From Hawksworthiomyces lignivorus (Eukaryota; Ascomycota; Sordariomycetes; Ophiostomatales; Ophiostomataceae), in NCBI GenBank assembly GCA_002917075.1, contig NTMA01000109.1, positions 1-64,000 of the forward strand: a stretch of 64,000 nucleotides of DNA, read 5' to 3'. Position 1 is the stretch's first letter, and the number at the start of each line of letters is the position of its first letter. This document shows, in pieces, positions 45,274 through 56,663 of the stretch. The notes beneath the pieces are model-generated. The model had not been told where the DNA came from and did not search any database. It saw only the letters and a list, made by a program, of their open reading frames with translations. The position numbers and the translations under genes were made by a program.

Positions 45274-46530
45274 TTTTCTCTCTCTTTCTCTTGCCGTATT
45301 TCGCTGTCTTAGGCTCCTAAATTATGGCTACGAGGGGGTGTGCGATGTGGGCAACACCGAAAACCGAAAACGACAGAAATGCAGGCAACAATTAAACGTG
45401 CAGACGGGTTCAGCTATACAGGGGATTCGGAGAACAAAGGGGACAAAAAGCCCCAAGATGTCTCCCAAAAAAGGCAAGACGGCTGTCAACTCTATTTTTG
45501 ACGCTAATACGAAGTCAGCATGGGAATGGCGGATGCCTCGAGGAGGCCAGGAAAACGGCTGCATCGGCTACTTGAAACATAAAAGTTCGCCGGGCGTGAT
45601 GCTCTATTCAAGTTGCGTGCATCATCGCGTATTTTCTCCTCTTCTCCTCTCTCGTATCGTAGATGTAGCCAATGCCGTTTACTTGTCCTATTTTTGATGA
45701 GCAACACGAAGTTTCATGTTTTGGATCTATTCTATTTGATTCGATTTGATTTGCTTGTTTTTCTTGTCACAAAACAAACAAATTCGAAAAGTGAGGCATT
45801 TGGCATTGGGGGCGTATACGAGCTGATCTATGCGATGTTTACTTTCGGTATGCCTTTCGCATTTGCATTATGGTTTTATCAAACAGTCAATACGATCTGC
45901 AAGGAGCGCATCTGTAAGGAGAATCAACCGGCGAGCGAGAGGCGGTGCATCAACCGCATTGCCAAATCAATATGGGGGTTTTTTTTTTTGTTTCGCACTC
46001 GTCCCCCTCTTCTCCGTTTTGAGCCTCACACCAAAAAATTAATTGTTAGTGAGACCGCCAATCCAGGCACCACTATTTTTTTCTTGTCGTGCTGCGCATG
46101 CAAACCTGCATGCGGACTCCATAGTTTTATTGTGTTTTTCCTCCAGGCTGCATGATGTGATTAGATGTTTTCTTTGGCTTCCCTGGTGTTTAGGCTGCCG
46201 GATTTCCTGGCCCACTATTTGGTAGGGCGGCGGGGGTTGGGGTGAGCTCCACCATTGCGGCAAGATAGAGAACGATAATGGCTCTCTTTGTTTCTGTTGG
46301 CGAGGGAGACGAAACAAAAAAATGGCTTGGTCTCGGCAGGTAGGGCTGATGAACAGGTTGATGGCGAGAGAGATGGGCATGCAGACAGGGTTTGGAGCAA
46401 CTCCGCAGATGGAGAAACAACAGACGGACGACGTGGCCCCTTCTACGCCATTCTACCACAAGAGCACAGGACAATCCGCAGCATAGTCGTTTGCACAGGA
46501 ATGGGTGGAGAGCGTTAATGGTGGTTGTTT

Positions 46531-46563
46531 GGCGGTGGTGGTGGTGGTGGTAGTGGTAGTGGT
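46531..46563. repeat. (GGT)n microsatellite
   Basis: GGT/AGT trinucleotide repeat. On the minus strand it gives a His-rich reading frame, which I regard as noncoding. Confidence 0.8.
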
Positions 46564-47027
46564 GTTCGTGATGGTGTGGTGACGAGACCCGTCTTGCTTC
46601 GCTTGGTGCTTCCCGTGGTCTAGTTCCACCTTTCGATTTCTCGGTCTCCTTGATTGACACTCGGCCTTTTTTTACTCCATCTCTCTCTCATTCATTTATT
46701 TAATTTACAATCTTGATTCGCGGCATTGTTTACAGCATTGCCTGGAAGGGCAGAGACTCTTTTGGCCGAGAGTGAGAATTCGGGATGCCTAGAATCGGCA
46801 GCCACACAGACCTGCCAACCAAAAGGCGCTGGAGGTCGACACCGAGCGCCATGCAGGCCAAACAGATGTCTGGGAACGACCTGTGGACGGCTGTGGGATT
46901 CCTGGATGCGACGTAGTTTGAGGATCGCGTCGGCGCTCACAGCCAGATCTGGGAATTCACGAGGATGCGTTTGATGTTGAAGAACAACGAAGCGTGCCAA
47001 TCACCGCTGCGGGATGCAAAGAAAAGG

Positions 47028-47047
47028 AAAAAAAAAAAAAAAAAAAA
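47028..47047. repeat. Poly(A) run
   Basis: Twenty consecutive A in the gene-poor region. Confidence 0.9.
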
Positions 47048-47120
47048 TTGCATCGGACTTCATGCGTCATGTTTTATTGTCTCTTTGCATTCCTTCGTTT
47101 CTTTTCATCTTCCCACTGGG

Positions 47121-47144
47121 GTCTCTCTCTCTCTCTCTCTCTCT
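47121..47144. repeat. (TC)n microsatellite
   Basis: About twelve TC units. Confidence 0.85.
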
Positions 47145-48188
47145 TGTTGATGGACCAGGACAAAGTGGTAAACGGGCAACTGTGGCTAATGCAAGGGGGT
47201 GCTGAGTGCATGCAGTAGATGGTAGGGACCCAGTATTAGTGTGGCACTGAAATGGGTGCCGCGTGCAGATTCGAGAGGCAAAGCTGGGCAGGACTTCTCA
47301 GGACAACAGGACAGAAGTGAAAGAAGGCGTGCTCGTAAAGGGTGCAGAAAAAAGCCAACACGCCCGTATCAGAGTTTTTCTGGGTGGGAGGATTTGCCGA
47401 TGCAACTGGGGTGGGCTTTGGAGATGGGTTCAGGCGGCGTGCGCCGTACGGATACCAAGTGTGTGAGCAGCACTCCATACTATGTAGCAGAATGGAGAGA
47501 AAAGGGGGTGGAGATATGAAAAATAGGAGGACAAGCAAGAAACGGACAAAAAGCACTACAATGGATAAATGAGGTGCTCATTACCAGAAATGGAAAGCTG
47601 TGCGAGAGAGAAAAAAACGAGCCACAGTCATACATTGGAAAAAAGATAGCGACCAGGTCCTCTGCTGTCAACATAGACGGAGGAGAATAAGCAGGGAATA
47701 CCGGCATAGGGAAAAAAAGAGGCAGACGAGAAAACAACGAAGACGAGAAGCAGGGTGGGAGAAGGGCAGAAAACCGAAAACGAATCCACATTGCATCTAA
47801 ATGTGCAATAGATATACCGAAGAAGGAGGAGCAGAACAATACGGCAGAAGCAAAAAGGGTGGAGGAGGCACAGCCGGGGTTTGAGGCCAGTTTCCTCTTT
47901 TGTCCTGTGGCTGTCTGCAGAGCCAACACGTATATTAGATTAAACCCGTGATGGGAAGCGAGTCTGCTTGGGGCTTGACGCGTTATCGTTCTTGTATGTT
48001 GTGTGCTGTATGCTGTATGCTGTATCGCAAGCCGGAATACAGCCGCCAGATGCAGATTGCTCGGTGTGTGTTGGCTGGCCCATGAGGCCCTCTCTACCAG
48101 CACCAATTGACCAGGGCATCCAACAGGGAAGACTTGTTGCGGATACGACGGTAATTTGGGACTCGGTGTTTTGCGGCACGGTTCTTTG

Positions 48189-48222
48189 TCTCTCTCTCTC
48201 TCTCTCTCTCCCCCCCCCCCCC
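48189..48222. repeat. (TC)n followed by poly(C)
   Basis: About eleven TC units run directly into about 13 C. Confidence 0.85.
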
Positions 48223-50130
48223 TTTCCTACGAGATGGAGGTCCCAGACGCTGCGCTGCAGCCAGTCGGGTGCACAGCAAAGAACTCAGAAGCCACACCAC
48301 GCACCACCGCCAATGGGAGGAGCCAGAGAGATCTGCGGCCAAACCGCCCCGTTTGACTCAGTCAACCGGCTGTGCGCAGACAGTAGCCCAGTGGGCCAGT
48401 GCCAGACAAGGAAAGCCTCTGAAAGCAGAGACGTTTTCCAGCCATTGATGTGGCACTATTTGGAGATACTTAGCTGCCGTCATGCAAGAGTTAGTCATAT
48501 GTACGGAAGCGTGACAAGTATACTACGCAGGCTCATGATAGCAAAAGACCGCTCACCCAATGGTGGGCTGAAAAAGTAAACAACAGATTACTCGTACGGA
48601 AGCGCGATGAGCCAGGAAGAGTCAGAAGACGAAAGACAAAAAGGAAACGTCTTCGTGCTAGAAACTAGTATGGCTTAACCTGTATTACCATGTATCGTAT
48701 TATGTAGTTTAGTGCGAGGACATATTTGGAGGCCTATGCTTATCGCACAGGGGGGTGTTGATGACGCCAGAGGCTTGACGATAGAGGCTTGACGAATGGT
48801 GAGCTCTTCCTTCATCTCCTGGACAGATTCGACCATCGTGTCCAAGTATAGACACAGAGGGGCGGAAAGCAGAAACCGCGGCGCGAGAGGAGAGAGAAGA
48901 AACAGCCGTGACAGCCTAAGACCAGGGCAATAGAAAAAAAAATAAAAATAAAAAAAACAATCAACGGGTGGCCTCAAGGACCAGAGTCCGCCTCGCATTT
49001 GGGGTGGTGTTCAGTGTGCCAGATTTGTCTTACAATCCTGGTACAAATTAAGCATACGAGCCGGAAGCGCGGTCCTGGCCAACACGTCGAAGCGTTGTTG
49101 CATGGGCTAGTGGTTGTGGCATTAATATCTATCGGTGGTATCGGCTCTGTTGGGTTGGCTGGCGCTTGTCTGGTCTGGTCTTGGGTCTCGAGGGTCTCTG
49201 TTCTGGTTCTGCATTTTACGGCTCGCGGTGTGCATTTGTCAGGAGGAGCCAGTGGCTAATGGTAAGAGAACGCCAAAGAAAAGCAAGGAAGCAAAATTTG
49301 ACCACCACAGGGACAGAAGACAAGGGGAAACAAAAAAAAACCAAAAAAAAACAGGGGCCTTGGCCTCTGATTAGCGTCAGGCGGAGACATTTCTGGGTAC
49401 ACCCCAATTGGACAATTAGCGGCCGGAGAAATATGGGTGCCTCTACAATGTATTACGGAGAACTTGGTATAGGAGAGCACGCTATACAGTCAAGGAAGCA
49501 GAGAGATTGCACTGTCCGACTTCTGTGAAATGCGCCAATGCATAACAGTATGCTTGCACGTCGCGGCACCGTCTTTAGTCTTTTCCGCCGGAGTCGAGCA
49601 AGGCATCCCGCGCTCCGCGGCGCAGTCAGCCTAGGGGCTAGCGTCTGCTCCTAGCAAGCAATTTATATCTCCGAGTGGCCGTACGAGCAACTCGTCTCAC
49701 CGTCGTCAGAAGATACAGTATTATGTATGTGCGAGTAGTCCGTACACAATCTACGACGCACGTATGTATACGTGTACTCTTTATTATATTTCAGTGCTCA
49801 TTCGTAAGTACGGCTTCATAGAGGGATTCCTTTCGAGGAGAGGAGCTCCCTTCCGGAGGGAGAAAAGGGGTCCGAGATCAGTCAGTGAAATCAGTCAAAA
49901 TGCTCGTACGTACAATCAGCAACCTAACGAACAGTACCGTGTGCCACTGAGAAGTTGTGCTCCGTGTACGAGTATCTCAGATGCATCTGCAGTCCACTTG
50001 TTGCATCTTTCGAATGTGGTTCGCTGGTGGCTCTAATCTGCCTCTCATTTCCCATGCACTTCTGCATCTTTGGTGTTTCTTCCAAACAGAGTCTAGCAGA
50101 GGGCTGTGTGCTGCGCGCGAGAAAGAGAAG

Positions 50131-50149
50131 AAGAGAGAGAGAGAGAGAG
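50131..50149. repeat. (GA)n microsatellite
   Basis: About nine GA units in a purine-rich stretch. Confidence 0.8.
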
Positions 50150-51161
50150 GGAGATTTCCTTGCAGCCAGTCCTTGTCGGTAGTCGTATCTGTAAGCCTAA
50201 GTGTACTGGTACTGATGCTGGAGCCAGATCTGCGTGCATATGCTCTGTGCGTGTAGGGAGAATGTACAGAGCAAATTACGACTTGCGAGTACTCCGTACA
50301 GCGCGGAGAGCGGCCTCTCACAGGGCGCTACAAGGACTTTTGAGTGCAATCCGCCTACTCCGTACAAAGATCGAAGAAGAGTAAAACAGGCAAGGACTTC
50401 GGAGTCCAGCTCTGGCCCCACTTTCCTCCCAGTCCTAAGGATTCCGCCCATGGAGGCGTAGTCATATGCACTAAACCCTTTTGGGATAATTCTAGGCAAC
50501 AACGTTCGATAGCCCCCCATATGTCAACCGCCATCCGCTCCAATTTCCAAACGTCAAACCTTCTCTTCTCTTCTTTTTCCCTCTCTTTCGTCTCCTCTCT
50601 TCATTTTTTGCCATCCAAACCATTAACCCAACGCCTCTCTCGTTCTGTCGTTTCCACTTAGTTAACGGCCCCAAAGCCTTTTTTTTTTTTCTGGTTCTCT
50701 TTTTTTATTTTTCTCGTGAGGCCAACTTCGCCGAGTACAGGGAAAAAAAGAACGACACAGCCAGCCCAACAAAGCCTCCTTTTCCCCAATTCTGTCATAT
50801 TTGTTGTCTCGCTTCCTCTTCTTTTTCGTTTGCCCTGTGTATCTCGTCCATCGTGCATTCTTGTTTTCATCATCAGACCCGTGTCGTCACTGTGAACCAG
50901 AAGAAAGAGCCCCTGCGATCTGCAATCTGCAAATTCTCTCATCGTCTCTCCTGCTCATTGCGAACCATTTTCGTATCCGCTGGCCTCGTACCGCATGCTA
51001 TCGCTCAGCGCTCTCCGGACCCTACCGAGTCCAGAGATCATCTTCCTCCATCTCTCTGCTTCCTATCCGTGACAAAGTCCTAGAACTTGGGACTTCCTGC
51101 CAGACCGTGAATTGACCTGAGAAACGAGGATCAAAGTAAGAGACCCGATCTACCTGTCCTT

Positions 51162-51182
51162 TTCTCTCTCTCTCTCTCTCTC
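51162..51182. repeat. (TC)n in transcription factor leader
   Basis: About ten TC units within the CT-rich leader, some 500 bases upstream of the C2H2 factor start. Confidence 0.8.
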
Positions 51183-51682
51183 CTTCTCCCGTTCTTCTTC
51201 CCTCTCCTCTACCTCCACACCCTGCCACCCCCGATCATCAACACTGTACTCCCTGTCTCTCCCTTCCCTAGCGCCCTTCCGTACCGGACGCCGGCGTGCC
51301 TTGTGACTCACAGGTTGTCCCATTTGCTCTATTGTTTGATCTTGTTTTATCCATTCGCTCTCTCCTATTGCATCACTTCCCGACACAGTCTAAACTAAAG
51401 CAAGACTCTTCGACTTCATGTTCCATCACCCCCCCGTGGTCTCCCACGTTCCATGTTTGCTGACCATTGGGAAAAATCAACAGCCAGTCCTCGCCGTTCT
51501 CGTTCTCTCACACAAGAGAACAACCAAAAAAGAAAAGGACAGGAAAAAGGGATAAAGGACTCAGCCTTATTTTTCCCCTTGTCCTCTCCCCTCTTTTCTT
51601 GTGTCCCCGTGTATTCACTCTTCACCCCAATTCATTTATAAACGAGGCCTTCGCCCACACCCCTTCTACCCCCACCATCAAC

Positions 51683-54247
51683 ATGGCTTCTCCATCTTCT
51701 TCTTCTCTTCCCTCTTCCAACCCTCGCCGTGTCCCGGTGACTCTACTTGGTTCTTCTGGCTCTGGTAATGGCCTGAGCCTTAAGACCAACATGCTCCGCA
51801 AGGGCGCAACGTTCCATTCTCCGACGAGCCCTTTCTCAGACGATTCTGGTTTCTGCCCTCCTCAACTCACCCGCTCTCAATCCAACTTGGACGACGTCGT
51901 CGACGCCCACCGCCGCCGCGTCGCTCTCACTCTCGACTCCATCGGCAAGACACTCGCTGCCGCCACCCTCAACCCTCCTAAGAAGAGCAGCACTGCTTCA
52001 AATCTCTTCTTCGACGATAGCCTCTCCGTGCCGAGAGGCATCCTCGACCACACTGTCGTGAGACCGCCCTCGTCGCCATCTGAGCGTCGCGTGCTTCAGC
52101 CTCGCCCGGTCAACCGCCGCCCCTCCGGGCAACACGCTTCGGACAGCGGCCTTGGCTCGTCCATCGTCTCGTCGTCCGGAAAGAAGCAGCAGCAGGCAGG
52201 CAGATCGTCCGCGAAGCGGTCGTCTCAGGTTCAGACCGCAGCCGTGACCCGCTCGGCCGCTGCCGCCTCCACAGAAAAGCCAGCTGGCCTGAGCCCGCGT
52301 GCCACCAACCGCATCTACGAGCACACTGTTAAGCCGCTCTTGGCTAAGCCCACCTTCAAGCCTTTCCACCCCATCCTTTTGGAGTGCACCACCAAGATAA
52401 ATAAGAAGGACATCGTCTGCCTTCGCGACCTCGAGAAGACGATTCTGTTTCTCGCTCCGGTAAGTGAGCTTCGCATTGATATAGGAGTGTGGGGAGATGC
52501 TTATCGGTTGTTGTGTATAAAGGAGAGGACCAAAGTCGCCAAGCTCTACCTCGAATTCTGCCTGGAGTCTGTTCGCTGTCTCCAGGCGACTGTCGAGTAC
52601 TTGTCCGACCGCGAACAAACCCGTCCTTCCGATCCGCCTTACACCGCCGGCTATTTCATCGACCTCGTCGACCAGATTCACCACTACGCCCAACAACTTG
52701 CTGACGCCAGAGAGAAGGAGAAATCCGGATCCATCGGAACCATGGATTTCCACAGGTACTACCTCCGTTCTACAGAGTCTTGCTCTATTGTTCCCGCGGA
52801 AACAACCGTGACTAACTCGCCCACCAGCAGCGACGAGATCAAGCTGCATGGCGGCATCACCGTCAATGGCCGCCCGGCCGAGCTTGTCCGCATCGGCCGT
52901 GATGGCCGCGCCGTCTCCGTCGCCACCGGCCTCCCCGTTGAGCTGGAGGAAGACGCCAAGGACAGCATCCGCATCAAGCGCTCCGCCAGCCAGGAGCTGG
53001 AGGACGAGGAGGAGATCATGCGCTCCATGGCTCGCCGCAAGAAGAATGCCCCGCCCGAGGAGTACGCACCCAAGATGTGCAGTGTTCCCGGATGCACCAA
53101 GGAGTTCAAGCGGCCGTGCGACCTGACCAAGCACGAGAAGACGCACTCGCGTCCCTGGAAGTGCCCCATCCCCTCGTGCAAGTACCACGAGTACGGCTGG
53201 CCCACCGAGAAGGAAAAGGACCGCCATCTCAACGACAAGCACTCGGACAACCCACCCATGTACGAGTGCCTCTTCAAGCCCTGCACCTACAAGTCCAAGC
53301 GCGACTCCAACCGCAAACAGCACATGGAGAAGACGCACGGCTGGAAGTACGTCCGCACCAAGACCAACGGCAGCAGCAAAGTCCAGCTGCCCAAGGACGC
53401 CGAGAAGCAGGCATCCACCCCGGGCCGCACCAGCATGGACGCGTCCAGCACGACTCATCCCACACCACAGCTGGTCAACCTCCCCACGCCCGTCAGCGCG
53501 CAGAGCCCGGCAATCGCCACGCCGCCGTTTGACGACTTCAATGCTCCCCTCTACGCGCAGAACCTGGCAGACCTGGAGTTCCCTACTTGTGCTCCTGGTG
53601 ACATCCTCGTGACAGACATGGATCTGCCCACGGAGATCGACGACATGGACTTCTCCCCTCTGGAGAATGTGCCGGCCTATGCGTCGCCGTCTACGGTGTC
53701 GAGCCTGGACAACAACTCCGCCTACCAAGACATCGGTCAGGACATGACCATGTACGACGACATCTACAGCGCACCAATGCAGCTGCCGACGCCTGAGCCC
53801 GCTGTGTTCGCCAGCGCCTACAACATGGACAAAATCCTGTTGAACGAGTTCATGAAGGTCGGTGCATCCCAGCTCTGCGGGCATATGGTCACGCCAGCAC
53901 AGCGAGAGCAGATGGCCCAGATTGAGCTCATGGCCCAGCAGATGCAGCAGCAGGAGCTTCAGCAGCAGCAGCAGGTGCAGGAACAGCAATTTATGGGTCA
54001 CATCTCGCCACTTGGGGAGGGCAACACTATGCTGTTTACGCCCGACTCCATGGCAGATGACGAAGGCTTCGTCGACTTCCCGGGCGAGCCGTCTAAGAAG
54101 GGCACAGACTTCATCCTGTTCCCGCCGGCTGACCTCGGCTACAAGGCAGGCAACGGCTTCGACGCCCTGTTTGACGAGATGCCGCCGAGTGCAGTGGCAG
54201 GCTATTCGCAGCCGACCTCGCAAGTCTACCCTCTCAATGATTGGTGA
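51683..54247 (+). CDS. C2H2 zinc-finger transcription factor
   Basis: Three exons: 51683-52459, 52523-52755 and 52828-54247, giving 809 residues. ATG 51683 (MASPSSSSLPSS) follows a long CT-rich leader with the context CAACATGG. The N-terminal 240 residues are Ser-rich. A helical block at about 225-330 (TVKPLLAKPTFKPFHPILLE; ATVEYLSDREQTRPSDPPYT) looks conserved. Three C2H2 fingers follow at about 421-507. The first and third have canonical spacing (CSVPGC, CLFKPC) and the second has a longer loop (CPIPSC to DRHLNDKH). Basic residues precede them (MARRKKNAP). The C-terminus is Pro/Asp-rich with a Gln run near 700-725, a likely activation region. It is probably a nuclear DNA-binding regulator; I do not recognise a characterised orthologue. 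Both introns are multiples of three and stop-free, so retention keeps the frame (see findings). Confidence 0.88.
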   Translation: MASPSSSSLPSSNPRRVPVTLLGSSGSGNGLSLKTNMLRKGATFHSPTSPFSDDSGFCPPQLTRSQSNLDDVVDAHRRRVALTLDSIGKTLAAATLNPPKKSSTASNLFFDDSLSVPRGILDHTVVRPPSSPSERRVLQPRPVNRRPSGQHASDSGLGSSIVSSSGKKQQQAGRSSAKRSSQVQTAAVTRSAAAASTEKPAGLSPRATNRIYEHTVKPLLAKPTFKPFHPILLECTTKINKKDIVCLRDLEKTILFLAPVSELRIDIGVWGDAYRLLCIKERTKVAKLYLEFCLESVRCLQATVEYLSDREQTRPSDPPYTAGYFIDLVDQIHHYAQQLADAREKEKSGSIGTMDFHRYYLRSTESCSIVPAETTVTNSPTSSDEIKLHGGITVNGRPAELVRIGRDGRAVSVATGLPVELEEDAKDSIRIKRSASQELEDEEEIMRSMARRKKNAPPEEYAPKMCSVPGCTKEFKRPCDLTKHEKTHSRPWKCPIPSCKYHEYGWPTEKEKDRHLNDKHSDNPPMYECLFKPCTYKSKRDSNRKQHMEKTHGWKYVRTKTNGSSKVQLPKDAEKQASTPGRTSMDASSTTHPTPQLVNLPTPVSAQSPAIATPPFDDFNAPLYAQNLADLEFPTCAPGDILVTDMDLPTEIDDMDFSPLENVPAYASPSTVSSLDNNSAYQDIGQDMTMYDDIYSAPMQLPTPEPAVFASAYNMDKILLNEFMKVGASQLCGHMVTPAQREQMAQIELMAQQMQQQELQQQQQVQEQQFMGHISPLGEGNTMLFTPDSMADDEGFVDFPGEPSKKGTDFILFPPADLGYKAGNGFDALFDEMPPSAVAGYSQPTSQVYPLNDW

Positions 54248-56663
54248 GAGAGAGCAACATTAATAAAGCTACGCCTCTCTCTTTATCCCTTCAGACTATG
54301 AGTGATAGGAAATCATCAGTGACCTGTGCTTATGACTTACCTTGGTTCTTTATGACTCGTGTGCTGTTTTCCTTCTCCTCTTCTTTCTACTGCTTGTTTT
54401 ATTTACGGCCGGATTTCAGCGAAGCACCTAGACCTAATTATTGGGGAGGTGTCATGGGTTTTTATCATCTTTTGTGGCTTATCTGTTTTATGATATTCAT
54501 GATTTTATTTTTTGGGGGGGAAGGAGGAAAAGAAGATGAGAGCGAGGAATGGAATAGCACTATTCTTCCTCTGCGGTGCATTGGGAGAAGGAAAACTTCG
54601 AAACAACAAAAAAACAGCCGATTTTGTTGGAGAAGAGGCAACAGTCAGATTGAGTGTTCTATACGTCTTTCTCGCACCCCTTGTATAATATTTTTACTTT
54701 TCACCATTCTGTTTCTGGCATTGTTCAAATTCATACTAGTTGATTTTGAATATAAGCACACAAGCAAATCAATCCAGCTGATCTTTTGATGGAAATTTGA
54801 TAGACCTGCTGCTTCTGCTGTGATGGATTGTCGATGCCAGTGAACTAGTTCCCCTCAGAATGTTTTCTATACACCACCCTCTTAGATAGCAAGTCGAAAA
54901 GACAGGAGAATGCAATCCACCAAAAACAGGAGATTTCAGAAACCACGCCCTGCTGCCTACCTGATGAATGAAAAATATGTCTAATATTGTTTGTGAAAAA
55001 ATGAATTTCAGCCCCTTTCAGCGCGAGGTTGCGGTCAGCATCAGGGCGTTTGGACCAGGAGTGCCAGAGCATTAGGGTGGGGCGGCCATGGTAAATCACG
55101 TGCACATAGCTACAAAAAGAAAAACTTCGCTAAACTTTTCTCTCGCTTTGCTATGAAAGATAGCACCCTCTGCAATAATTTTTTTCTTCTGCACATTTCC
55201 CTGTTTTTTTAGTAGGTAGTTTGCGAACCCGACAAAGTCCATCAGACGCCTTTTGCCTCGCAACAAACTCGCACACCCTCTGCCACGTATCACAGAGTAT
55301 TTTTCCTCACTCTCTATCGACATAGGAGTCGCCTACTCTTCCTACCTTGGTGTTTTGCGCGTCCCGGCATTCTGGATAGGATTCTGCCGATCGGTCGCGA
55401 TCGTACGACCGCAACGCGGTCACAAGGGATCATTTGGCATTACAGATCTTGTTTTCTCTTCTTCTCTTGTTTTCTTTTTCTGCCGCACTTGCCTAGGTGC
55501 TAGGCCGGACGCCTTGTTTGCTGTCCATCTCTTGGCATCCCACGGGGAAGGGGGGAGAAACAAGAAGGCTCGGAGAAGAACGGAGAAAAGGAAAGCAGAC
55601 TTGTAGGATCGTGAGAAGAAAACAAAGAGCAGTTTCTTGTTTTCTTCCTCTGCCTTTTTTTCTAGTTCGTTTTCGTGCTTCACCTTCTAGGCAGTAGAAG
55701 CTCATCAAGGTATGTCTGCCGCCTTTACGGAATTTCTTTTCCTTTCCCTCTCTCTGTTCCTCTCGTGTTGTGATATCATGATGAGGTGCCGGATATTTTC
55801 CAAAGTGGCACATACCCCTTCAATCATCTATAGGAAGAGCCGTCTGAGACTGTCCCTGCAGAGCTTTGCCTCTGCCTCTGGCCACTTGGCCGCTGGCCGT
55901 GTCCTTCTCTGAAGCCTCCTTCTGCCACCATACTATAGCTCTTCTTCTCTCTCCTAGGCCTCCCTCTCTTTTTTTCGCGGTCCTGCTCGGTCCTTCTGTC
56001 CTGGGATGCCACCTGTTCTATTTTCCTCTTTTTTTAGAGTCGAGACAAACGGGGAGCGCCTGTGGCTGGAGGGACTTGGGGCCGCTTGAGGAGAGGATGG
56101 GGGTGGCCTGGGATCTGACGGGGGGAAGAGTCTTGGAGGCCAGAGGAGGATAGGAGAGGAAACACGCTGGCGGCCTGGTAGGGAGGGTAGTGCTTTAAAC
56201 TGGGGTTCTGAGAAGACAACACACTACTAGAGGAAGAGAGAGGCGATACCGTTTTTTTTTTGGTGTTTCTCGTTACTTAAAACGCAAAGGCTAACTTTGG
56301 GAAGAGGATATTCCTCTTTTTTTCCTCGTAGATTCAATATTAGATTTCTCGGCCGGTGATGAAGAGGTAGGTACGCTTATGATGTTTCAAGCAGAGCAAA
56401 AGTTACTTTGAAGATTTTTATTTTTGGTCATGAGAATACACGAATATTTGAACCCAAATGCAATTACGTGCCTTTTTTTGAAGTGACATACCATATGATA
56501 TTAAAACCTCGTCTTGCCATAAAACTCCTTTGGCTCCGGCTATGTTTTCGCAAAGTGCCATGACCCGTCTTCACATGTGAGGCCGTGTGTATCTACATTG
56601 ATGCTATTTCGTAAAATAAAAGTCGTATATGCTAAAGTTCCAACATGGTTCCCTCACGCCAGC
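54248..56663. other. Convergent gene-free region
   Basis: Lies between the C2H2 factor and MPH1 3' ends. AT- and pyrimidine-rich. Open frames are low-complexity. An imperfect palindrome with arms CGGTCG (55392-55397) and CGACCG (55406-55411) is the only structured element I note. No gene seen in 2.4 kb, which is long for a convergent spacer. Confidence 0.5.

Larger units (their letters stand above)
45203..51682. other. 6.5-kb gene-poor region upstream of the C2H2 factor
   Basis: The largest gene-free stretch in the window. Open frames reach about 208 codons but are low-complexity and carry no recognisable domain or splice-linked continuation. It holds several microsatellites, a run of 20 A at 47028-47047 and, at about 49680-50370, many CGTACG/GAGTAC/TACTCCGTAC-type motifs. 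From about 50540 to 51680 the plus strand becomes CT-rich, probably a long leader of the transcription factor gene at 51683. A noncoding RNA cannot be excluded. Confidence 0.5.

Noticed and set aside
46190..46660. His-rich minus-strand frame of about 156 codons
   Set aside because: The His run comes from a GGT microsatellite, and the remainder is unrecognisable.
47480..48106. 208-codon minus-strand frame in the gene-poor region
   Set aside because: Phe/Ser/Pro/Leu low complexity throughout, typical of pyrimidine-rich noncoding DNA.
51998..54223. 741-codon open frame on the minus strand opposite the C2H2 factor
   Set aside because: Same codon-bias effect. The plus strand has three C2H2 fingers and splice signals, and the antisense product has no recognisable domain.
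54241..54789. 182-codon hydrophobic plus-strand frame after the C2H2 factor
   Set aside because: Overlaps the factor's stop codon and 3' UTR. It starts at TTG, not ATG, and its hydrophobic content follows from T-rich DNA.
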